64,000 nt of DNA, from assembly GCF_000001735.4 (NCBI RefSeq), contig NC_003076.8, positions 21,021,835 to 21,085,834 of the forward strand, in the 5' to 3' direction. The notes under the pieces were generated by a model that was not told where the DNA came from, made no database searches, and saw only the letters and a list, made by a program, of their open reading frames with translations. Made by a program: the position numbers and the translations under genes. The stretch comes from Arabidopsis thaliana. Taxonomy: Eukaryota > Streptophyta > Magnoliopsida > Brassicales > Brassicaceae. Positions 1 through 9,195 of the stretch are shown here, one piece after another. Numbering within the stretch: the first letter of the stretch is position 1; each line of letters begins with the position of its first letter.

Positions 1-774
1 TTGTTGGCTCCAGGAGTGAATATTCTTGCAGCTTGGACTGGAGACATGGCACCATCGAGTTTATCATCTGATCCAAGGAGGGTTAAGTTCAATATACTGT
101 CTGGAACTTCAATGTCATGTCCTCATGTAAGTGGTGTAGCTGCTTTGATCAAATCAAGGCATCCAGATTGGAGTCCTGCAGCAATCAAATCAGCTCTCAT
201 GACAACTGCTTATGTTCATGACAACATGTTTAAGCCTCTTACGGATGCATCAGGAGCAGCTCCTTCATCGCCTTATGATCACGGTGCAGGACATATAGAT
301 CCTTTAAGAGCTACAGATCCTGGTTTGGTCTACGACATTGGACCTCAAGAGTATTTTGAATTCCTCTGCACTCAAGATTTAAGTCCATCACAGCTTAAGG
401 TATTCACAAAACATTCAAACAGAACCTGCAAACACACTCTTGCCAAGAATCCGGGAAACTTGAACTACCCGGCGATATCAGCTTTGTTCCCAGAGAACAC
501 ACATGTTAAAGCTATGACACTTAGAAGAACAGTGACCAATGTTGGTCCTCACATTTCAAGCTACAAGGTTTCTGTCTCGCCATTCAAAGGCGCATCCGTA
601 ACTGTCCAGCCCAAAACACTCAACTTCACTTCGAAGCACCAGAAGCTTTCCTACACGGTTACTTTCAGGACAAGGTTCCGGATGAAGAGGCCTGAGTTTG
701 GTGGTCTAGTGTGGAAGAGCACTACACATAAAGTTCGTAGCCCGGTTATCATCACATGGTTGCCTCCTCTGTAG
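1..774 (+). CDS. SBT1.3: Subtilisin-like serine protease, C-terminal part (SBT1.3-like)
   Basis: The reading frame is open at the window edge, so the N-terminal signal, propeptide and the catalytic Asp and His lie upstream. The visible 257 residues start in the catalytic domain. The nucleophile motif GTSMSCPH is at local residues 35-42, with the catalytic Ser encoded at 109-111. After it come the conserved DHGAGHIDPLRATDPGLVYD block and the C-terminal fibronectin-III-like domain (about residues 155-257), ending in the stop at 772-774. Plant subtilases of this class are secreted to the cell wall and process proteins there. The first codon here is TTG within the gene, not a start. The 3'UTR begins at 775 and has an AATAAA-type signal near 822. 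Family assignment is secure; the member name rests on recognition of the locus order. Confidence 0.93.
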   Translation: MLAPGVNILAAWTGDMAPSSLSSDPRRVKFNILSGTSMSCPHVSGVAALIKSRHPDWSPAAIKSALMTTAYVHDNMFKPLTDASGAAPSSPYDHGAGHIDPLRATDPGLVYDIGPQEYFEFLCTQDLSPSQLKVFTKHSNRTCKHTLAKNPGNLNYPAISALFPENTHVKAMTLRRTVTNVGPHISSYKVSVSPFKGASVTVQPKTLNFTSKHQKLSYTVTFRTRFRMKRPEFGGLVWKSTTHKVRSPVIITWLPPL

Positions 775-1076
775 AACAACAACCAATGTTTGAGCAATCC
801 TAATGTTTTTAGTTCCACAAATAAAAATTCCTTATGTAATGGGAGCTATTCTCTAGATCAATGCTTTGGCATTTATAAAACAACCATATGTTCTTCTTTT
901 GTCACAATGATAACGCTTAACAGAAGACAATTGAATTTGTCAAAACCAATGATAATTCTTCTGTTGCTTTAAAACAAACTTGGGCTTATTTTTATTAGTA
1001 AGCCCAATTAAGTCAACTAAACCTTACACTATGTATACGACGTGATGATCTCTAGGGTTTCAACAAAACAGAGGCG
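775..1076. other. Subtilase 3'UTR and short spacer
   Basis: This stretch holds the 3'UTR of the subtilase with an AATAAA-like signal near 822. It also has a GCCCAATTAA word near 1003 of the kind common in plant promoters (inverted TGGGC), ahead of the short open frame at 1077. A 60-codon open frame at 790-972 has no recognisable similarity and is probably UTR. Confidence 0.5.
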
Positions 1077-1166
1077 ATGAAGAGAAGACGAGAAGTTACC
1101 ACACCATCGCCAACACGACGAGTTCGTCACGGTGGAGATATCGATATCCCTCTCGATATAACGTAG
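1077..1166 (+). pseudogene. Probable 5' relic of an F-box gene
   Basis: A 29-codon open frame starts at the ATG at 1077 and stops at 1164-1166. It begins MKRRREV and ends in DIDIPLDIT. Arabidopsis F-box-associated proteins commonly start with a short Lys/Arg-rich leader followed by an IPLDL-type entry into the F-box helix (then EILTRLP). Here the frame closes exactly where the F-box should begin, and I could not see EILxRLP downstream in any frame. The best reading is a truncated remnant of a duplicated F-box gene. It could instead be a chance small ORF. Confidence 0.35.
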
Positions 1167-4100
1167 TATGCGTCTTCTTTGGTTTTTGTACAACGTATGT
1201 TAGTGTCGAGATGGGTAAGGGTTATTTATTCCTACATTCTCGGAACAGAGAATTCCCTTATTGTGCAAATTAAACAAAAAGGTCTCGAGACTTATAATTA
1301 TAGTCATAAGTTGATAGATGTATGCATATATGTTTTCAAATTTTAGTAACAAATAAAATGATTTCTTAAACATATGTTATTTGCTACTATCTTTCTAATT
1401 AAAATCGTTTCCTATAAAACATTTTTTTTGTCAACTTCGTTTCCTATATATGTGAGATTTCAAATTAGTTCCCTTACGTATACATATTTTAACTAAATTC
1501 CCACCAACTATTTTAAGTAGCATGGAAATATTGTCACGAAATTATACTACTTAATTAATATCTAGATTTTTGTACTAACTTAGCCTTTACAAAAAAAAAA
1601 AAAAAAAAAAATCTTAGCGTACGAGTAAAACAACCTATAGTTTATTGTATGCCGTACATGTTCCATTTCAAGTTGTCCTTTCAAGATATGGACTCTCAGG
1701 AATAAGAAAGTCGGTTACATTTCAATACCATGAATCAAAACTGTGTACTTACCAGTAGTTTAAGAGAACATGCCAAAACATTTTATTTTATTTAAATTGC
1801 AGAGTAGATATATAATACTTACAAATTAAAATACCGGCCAGACCAGTTTTAAAAATTTTGTAAAATCAAAAGTTTAAATTTGATATCTAATACGGTTTGA
1901 AACGATAAGTTTTAGAGCTAGATCGATATACTTTGACATGAAATTGGTTTACCAAAGTTTCAGGTTGTTTTGAGAAACGACAAATATCTCAATTTATATA
2001 CTTGTCCTAGAAACAAAATTCCATAGAACAAATATTACAAAAAAAAATAGTAAGTCGATCGTGAAGATGAGAATAAAGCAAAGGGAGCTTCGAGTAGCTT
2101 CTATTTTGGAAAATCCAAAACAGAAACAAGGAGATGTGTGATGCAAAAGCGGCAAGTTATTGGAATAAGGCTTGTGATCTCTTGCCCCTTGGTTTCCATT
2201 TAGGTCTTGGACGGTGGGTTTGCAGCTTAGAAAGCTCCCATACGACCACGTGGATTACATGTTTTTAAGATAAGTTTCTCATTTCCCCACCACAATTTAC
2301 TTATTTTCTTTATGAAATTGTTGATACTATCCGAAATGAGTGAACATAAAAATCACGATTTATCAAGAAAAATAGAAATTTATTTAGCTTCTGTAAATAT
2401 AGACTAATACAAAACTATAATTGTTGGCAATGTTCCGTGCTCAGAGTTATATTAAGAAGAATAAATTTATGTTTTTAAACATTGTAAACATTGGCAATTT
2501 ACAGTTTAGTTATTAGTTAATTAGTTTGTAAACATTGTTTTCGGAGAACAAAATGTTGGTAAACTTTAAAACATTTGTTTATGTTTAAATTTGGATGGGT
2601 TAGTTGGTATAAGTACTACCGTATTATAGCAATCGTCTTTTGGGAACCAATTATCTTGTGCTAACAAAAACATATAATCAATCCTTTTCTAATCACTGTG
2701 CCAAAATTTAATTAGTAAACATTTGGAATGATTTATGTTCAATTGAAACATTCGCGTTATAAATTTATTTATGATCTTTCTATATTATTTTTAAATCTAA
2801 TTCTAAAAATAATATTTTTAAATGTTTTGTAAACTGTTAATTATTTAACTAAATATTACAACGAGTCAACTAAAATGACATAAAACTACATAACTCTACA
2901 TTTGGAGATTCGTTTCTCGGCTACAAATGGCAAAATATTAGGTGACATCAGTTGAGTTCTCCGTACTTACCCGGTCAACAAAAATCTTCTATTAGTCTGG
3001 AAATTTTTTTTTTTTTTATATTAAAACAACTCTTCTTTCAATAATTTGATTCTATCTCATCAAAGTTGATGCTTTTCTTTTTGTTCGACTCAATTTTTCC
3101 TCACTTTCCTTTTTCATCAAAAATACCAATTTTCTTATTTTTCTTCGAAACATATATAGCCTAAAATCATTGACAATGTCATGAATATTTCCCTTGACTC
3201 CATGCCATGAAATGAAACCTATTTTCTTTGTTGTTCTCCGATTCTTTATAGTTTTCAGTCATATTTGGTGATCAAATTAACTGACTTTAGTGCCATAGAG
3301 TCTTCAGAAAAATTTATTGGTGTTTCCATGCATGCTTCTACACATTAGTTTCTTTTTGCAGGAGATTTGGACCCCACACAAAGTATTTTCACTACAAACA
3401 CTATTCTTTCTCATTATTTTCCAACTTTTTCTGAATTGATCATAGGATTTTTGGTAAGCAACTTCCCTTCATATAGTAATTCTAACCACACGCAAAATTA
3501 TTAAACCAAATTTCCGCAAGAAGATCATAAAAAACTGAATAAACAATTTAAACAAACATTGATGTACGAAGATAACATTTCTATCATATATGGTTTATAT
3601 ATAATAACCTACTAAAACAGCCAGGGATTGAAATTAAGCTCACTAGTTTTTATTTTCTTCACATAAAAAAAAAAACAAAATCACTATATCGGCAAGTTAA
3701 GTTTTCAATCATTAAAACCTAAAACTAACCACCCAACCCACCAATGATTAAAACTATATCCCAGTCCCAACTAATCACAAATTTAAGGTAAAGTGTGTTT
3801 GAATCATTTTTTAAGAATTTTAGACAAGCTTTTTCATTATTATCTTCCTTTTAGATAACTTACACATTTATATTAGCTTAATATTTTGTTTGTTTTAGTT
3901 TTTAGCTAAACCATATCATTCATGTAGAGAGAACCACCCTAACTGTTATGATCTATTCGACTCGTATTAATTCTCATCAATATAGCAAAATATTAGGATT
4001 GATCGATCCACATATTTCAGTTCACCCACTTTAATATATTTCAAAGACAGTTTGTAAACATTTATTACGGTTTTCGTAGATCTTGAGTATTTGAATAAAT

Positions 4101-4740
4101 AATGATATGATTCTTTGTATCTTGTACAGTTGCTTATTTGAGTAGACATTAATTACAAATCAAATCTGTTAGCATAAAATATACATATATCGCCGTTTTT
4201 CTTCATTTGTAGGAAACCAAATAAAGAATAAAAGGCATATGGCACTGATGGACTAAACTGGCATAACTATGCTACGTGTTTAATTGGTACAAGTCGCTCA
4301 ACCTGAGGAATCGAGAAGTTGTAGATGATCACTATGTGACATGTGTTGCACCGAAAAAGAGTGACTAGTGACGATTGACGATTCGTCAACCTTTTTCTCC
4401 GAAGATATCTCCAACGTTATGGTTAATCCCATGATTTGGTTTAAGTATACTTACCGTTCAGGTTTTATAGAAAATACTACTCGAGATTTGGAACGATCAG
4501 TAAATGTTATTCCAGATTTAATATAGTAGAAATTGTTTGTTTTCACTTTTCAAAAAGATGGTTTTCAAAATTTAATTCTTTTTAAAAATAAGAAAATTGA
4601 TATAAACCTTTTCAATATTGTTACATTTATAGTCATTGTTTTGACATTAATGTTTTCATATTGAAAGCAAAAGGAAACAAGATGCAATATTTCGTATATC
4701 ATGAGTTTTTCATTTTCTATAATATTTGATGAATTAGTCC
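1167..4740. other. Intergenic, no gene recognised
   Basis: AT-rich spacer of about 3.6 kb between the subtilase and AHG1. It holds a 21-base A run at 1591-1611 and many short A/T runs, and no open frame with codon structure or a recognisable domain. An 8-base inverted match (GGGAGCTT near 2085, AAGCTCCC near 2230) was examined as a possible microRNA stem and did not hold. The only frame above 60 codons (3967-4149, minus) is low-complexity and unconvincing. Confidence 0.6.
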
Positions 4741-4754
4741 AGAACCAGCCTGAT

Positions 4755-4815
4755 CCTTGTAGTTCACATGGTTTGAGAGATCAGCTCCGGCTCATGGGTT
4801 CAAATTCAAGCAAGG
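4755..4815 (+). repeat. tRNA-like element with A and B boxes (SINE head or pseudo-tRNA)
   Basis: An A-box-like TAGTTCACATGG lies at 4760-4771 and a B box GGTTCAAATTC at 4797-4807, about 36 bases apart, the spacing found in tRNA genes and tRNA-derived SINEs. The flanks TCCTTG and CAAGGA are complementary and sit where an acceptor stem would be. The T-stem does not pair and no clear anticodon stem forms, so it is not a functional tRNA. A SINE head or tRNA fragment is the best reading. It lies just upstream of the AHG1 promoter elements. Confidence 0.35.
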
Positions 4816-4911
4816 AGAAGAAGAAAGGAGTTAAGACACAAGAGCCTAGCTAAACGACTATCGTCATGAACCCAAAACCGGATGCGGTTTAACAAAAACC
4901 GAAGGCGTCTC

Positions 4912-5042
4912 CACGTGGACAACAACTTAACACCTGAGCCTAACACGCGAATACATCGAAACACCGACACGTGTTCTGTCTTCCTCGTAAGCTTCTTTAT
5001 GTTCAAAGTGTTCTCTCTTTCTCTCGGCCCCATGTATATAAA
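4912..5042 (+). promoter_or_regulatory. AHG1 core promoter: two G-box/ABRE motifs and a TATA box
   Basis: Two perfect CACGTG palindromes lie at 4912-4917 and 4968-4973, each in an ACGTG context typical of ABA-responsive elements. A TATATAAA box lies at 5035-5042. Such an arrangement fits bZIP (ABF/ABI5-type) control of an ABA-pathway phosphatase. The AHG1 start codon is only 40 bases beyond the TATA box, so the leader from this promoter would be very short, or transcription starts elsewhere. Confidence 0.6.
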
Positions 5043-5081
5043 GCGGTGCTCTCTTGATCCACCGAAACGAATTTTGAAAAG

Positions 5082-7078
5082 ATGACTGAAATCTACAGAA
5101 CAATTTCAACCGGACGTGGAGACGACGTTTCTCCGACTAAATGCCGTGAACGTCGTCGTCGGAGAATTGAGATGCGGAGACAAGCGGCGGTTTTCGGCGA
5201 ACCTAGTTCGTCTAGGAATCGTGATCGGACGGACATGGAAGTTTACTCAAGTTTTGACGTTCCATTGAGGAAACAAGCTCGGAGGTCAGAGATCGGTGGT
5301 CTTCCGGCGGATATCGGGGGCTTTTTGGCACCTCCGGCGGCATCTTCTTGCCAAAAATCGGAAGCGCCGGTGTGGAAGGGAGAAGAAACGGAGGATGAGC
5401 CGTTGTACGGTATAGTTTCGGTTATGGGAAGATCTCGTAAGATGGAGGATTCGGTTACTGTTAAACCGAATTTGTGCAAACCGGAAGTTAACCGGCAAAG
5501 ACCGGTTCATTTCTTTGCGGTATACGATGGCCACGGCGGTTCTCAGGTAAGAAAATTAACCAGGGGTGGTTTGGTCATTTAATATAAAGATGCTGATGTG
5601 ATGCGTGGACAGGTGTCAACATTGTGCAGCACGACTATGCACACGTTTGTCAAGGAGGAGCTAGAGCAAAACCTCGAAGAGGAGGAAGAAGGAAGCGAAA
5701 ACGATGTCGTGGAGAGGAAATGGCGGGGCGTGATGAAACGGAGTTTCAAGAGGATGGATGAGATGGCAACGAGTACATGCGTGTGTGGGACTAGTGTGCC
5801 GTTGTGTAACTGTGATCCGAGGGAGGCTGCGATTTCGGGTTCAACGGCGGTCACTGCGGTTTTGACGCACGATCATATTATTGTAGCCAATACTGGTGAC
5901 TCACGTGCGGTGTTGTGTCGAAATGGAATGGCTATTCCTCTGAGTAACGATCACAAGGTGGTGTTCTTGTAAAGGTTTGAGAATATTGGAGTTTCTATTT
6001 TGAAGTTGTTGAGTTTTTTGCAGCCGGATAGACCAGACGAGCGTGCGAGGATTGAAGCAGCTGGTGGTCGAGTTTTAGTAGTGGATGGAGCTAGAGTTGA
6101 AGGAATTCTAGCCACGTCCAGAGCCATAGGTATACCTTTCTCAATTCTCATATTGTAGTAAAAGATGATTTTAGTTGATAGTGTTGAAGATGGCAAGGAA
6201 CTAGAGCCTATAAGGGCAATAATAATCATTTCGGATTTGGGGTTTAGGGTTTTAAGTTTACTAACTAAGGTACTATGGATTGGTTTCATTTGGTGCGAGT
6301 TCTTTTGTTGATTAATTCTAATTCTATTTTCAAAGATGTTTTATAATTGTTCCTTTAAAAAAAAAATATGTAAATTTTACTCTCTTTTTTTTGTCAAAAT
6401 GTTAACTAGAAATTTTACATTGGTCCTAATAGTTTAACATTTGACAAAAAAAAAAAAAAACAAAAAAAATTATATTTGCAGCATTAACTAGAAAACAAAA
6501 ATAATTGAATCATTTTACGAAAATAAAAAATGTGGGCATTCATACAAACCATCTCATGGATTAGAACGGGAGAAGTATTTTTCTTAACTTCAAAAGTATT
6601 TAAATGTGTCTTATCTTTGTATCTTTCATTGTTTGATCATTTAACCAACTTAAAATTTATTTCGGTTATACAATTTATTAGACTAAACATGAAGTTTTAG
6701 TATGGAAATTGTTCCTAATGTTGTGTTACAATTCATGGAGCAGGGGACAGGTATCTAAAACCAATGGTAGCATGGGAACCAGAAGTAACATTCATGAGAA
6801 GGGAATCTGGAGATGAATGCTTAGTATTAGCAAGCGATGGGCTTTGGGATGTACTCTCGAGTCAGCTAGCTTGTGACATAGCTAGGTTTTGTCTCCGCGA
6901 AGAAACTCCCTCGAGCCTTGATTTAAATAGAATGGCTCAAGAAGACGACAATGACGGAGAACAAAATCCTTCAAGGAGTGTATTGGCTGCAACGTTGCTA
7001 ACGCGGTTGGCTTTGGGTAGACAAAGCAGTGATAATATAAGTGTGGTCGTCATTGATCTCAAGAATAGCTCTCAGTAA
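5082..7078 (+). CDS. AHG1: Protein phosphatase 2C, clade A (AHG1)
   Basis: Coding exons are 5082-5546, 5613-5957, 6024-6129 and 6744-7078. They join in frame to 416 residues. The PP2C signatures appear in order: YDGHGG (metal Asp at residue 149), the GSTAV block, [39 protein letters not shown] and [12 protein letters not shown]. Clade A PP2Cs are nuclear/cytosolic Ser/Thr phosphatases that dephosphorylate SnRK2 kinases and repress ABA signalling; AHG1 acts mainly in seeds and germination and binds DOG1. In the flap segment [14 protein letters not shown], the position of the tryptophan that locks onto ABA receptors in other clade members is Val290 (codon 6081-6083). The large third intron (6130-6743) is AT-rich. 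ABRE-type boxes stand upstream. Confidence 0.95.
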
Positions 7079-9195
7079 AACTAGTTTTGGATCCTTTTTT
7101 TGGTGGTTGTGCAATTAAGTGGTTAAACCAAAGAATAAGATGTTGATATAGCGATGAGCCTTAATTAGTTTTAGGGTTTAGCGCCCGTCTTTGTTTTGTT
7201 ATGAATTGGGGTTACCAATACACATTAACACCGGCGAATGTGAAAGGAAAAGAGAGTTGTTTGGATATGGGCTACAAGGTTATTTAGTGGTTTGGCCATG
7301 GGCTATTAAGGGTATTTAGTGGTTTAAACAATAAAATAAAAGTTAACTTGAGAGAATTTGTTCTCTAATTTTGTTTGTTGTATGTGTGTGATCATTTTGA
7401 AGTTATTGATCGTTTAGCTATTTAGGTGGTATGTGTGAAATAAATAGATAAAATAAAAACGTAGTACTGCTTTGGTTTTGTTCGTTGTAGTTCATTAGAC
7501 GCCGGTCTTGGTCTTTTATATTTTTTTGATGGACTGATCATTTCCAATGGTTAAAGTCATCTCTGTCTACAAATACTTACATTTTGGTACAACCTGAATG
7601 AAGTGAATTTAAGGCTGAGATTTTGAACCAGCCCTAACCCTACTCAACCGTGCAGTTTTATATTTGGTTCAACAATGCTATATAGGCTTTTGGGCCAATT
7701 ACCAGATTGTCTTTACTCTTTAGGCTTTAAAGGAAAAAAAAAAGAGATGTGCAAAAGAATCAAAGAGAACAATTCAAGAAAGAGAGACAAAAAGACAACT
7801 CTTATAGTTCGATGGAAATGGAACAATTCGAACAGGTTTGACGAATACAGAGTTTTGGTCCTAAATAAAAGGGAGATCAAGAATCAAGAATTGTCTTTGA
7901 AGTAAAACAAAAAGCGTGAGATGGAGAATGTTCTCATGAATAATTCTTACATTACTTTTTGTTCTTTTCTTTTTGGGTCATTATCGTCTCAGTGTTTGTG
8001 TCGCACTTTTCTTTGAATCATAATTGTGTTTGTGGGCCTTTTAGCTTCTCTCTACGTCTTGTTTAGTTTCAAGTTTGGACCACAAAAGAGAGTGAGAATC
8101 AAGAATCTTTTTTTTTTTCTCCACTTTTTTCTTTTGTGTATATATTCTTTGTATTTTGTTTAAACTACCAAACCAGAAAATCTACTACATTTCCCTCCCT
8201 TTCTTAACCTTCTTCTAATAAATTTTTACTAAATCAGAAAAGTTTCTTTTGCCACAAATTTTAAATGAATTTGAAGACTTGGGAATTTATCTTTACCCTC
8301 TATTTTTGTTTATTATTATTAATGGACTCGGATGCTGGATATTAGTAAGTGCCTTTGCTTAAATGTCAATCTAAATTAACAACTAAAGTTATAAATTGTC
8401 AAAAGAAAATCTAACCAATCTCTTTTGTGGTCTAATTCCCTACCTAACGTGATATAGTTAAACCAACACATTCAGGCTAGATATTCTAACTTTCTAAGGG
8501 TGTAATCTAATACCAAAATCTAATTCTTCCCATGTAGTTCTTCTCTCATCTCCCACACACTTTGATACTTTACCTCTTGATTTGTGATTTTAGATAGATA
8601 CTCTCACATTTTCCTTTTAAATTTGTTAGATGTTTTGAACAAAGTGTATGCAATCCAAATAATCCCCAAAACCATATGTTTGTGTTCACTCACTAGTCAC
8701 TACATTCTTTAACCGAACCAAAATTTTCGCAGGTTTGTCAGTCCTATAATGCATTTCTTTTTTTAAAAAATACTCTTCATTTGATCAAATTCTATAAAAG
8801 TTTAGCATAACACATCATTGTTTAGCTATTTAATAAGAAAACTCCAAATTAATATTCTTAATAACTTCTATCCTAATGACCCATGTGAAATTATACTCTT
8901 TAATTATACGCTCTCATAATCTCATTACATAGCATATCAATAATACATAAATCACTAAACTATAGTATGTTGATAAGTGATAACAAAACTGTCAAACTTT
9001 AATTATAGTCTTTGCGTGATGTAATAAAAAAAAAATCATTAAATGTCTGTCAAAAAATTAAAAAAGTCATTAAATGTATGAAAAGTCATTAACTACTGTG
9101 TGTGACCACAACAATCTTGTAACAGCTCATCTTCAAAGTGTAATAATAACATAACACAATTTTTTATTTTCACTTCAGAGGTTTTTTTTTTTCCT
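7079..9195. other. Intergenic, AHG1 3' region and kinase promoter
   Basis: About 2.1 kb without a recognised gene. An open frame at 7675-7905 is Lys/Arg-rich, lacks any domain and reads like AT-rich spacer. A T-rich tract (9182-9193) directly precedes the kinase start codon. I see no clear TATA box and no repeats of note. Confidence 0.55.

Noticed and set aside
2050-2290. Possible microRNA hairpin (GGGAGCTT ... AAGCTCCC, recalling miR159/319)
   Set aside because: Only 8 bp pair perfectly; the rest of the arms mismatch heavily and neither arm matches a mature miR159/319 sequence.
5243-5534. Minus-strand open frames inside AHG1 exon 1
   Set aside because: They are antisense shadows of the PP2C coding sequence and have no domain of their own.
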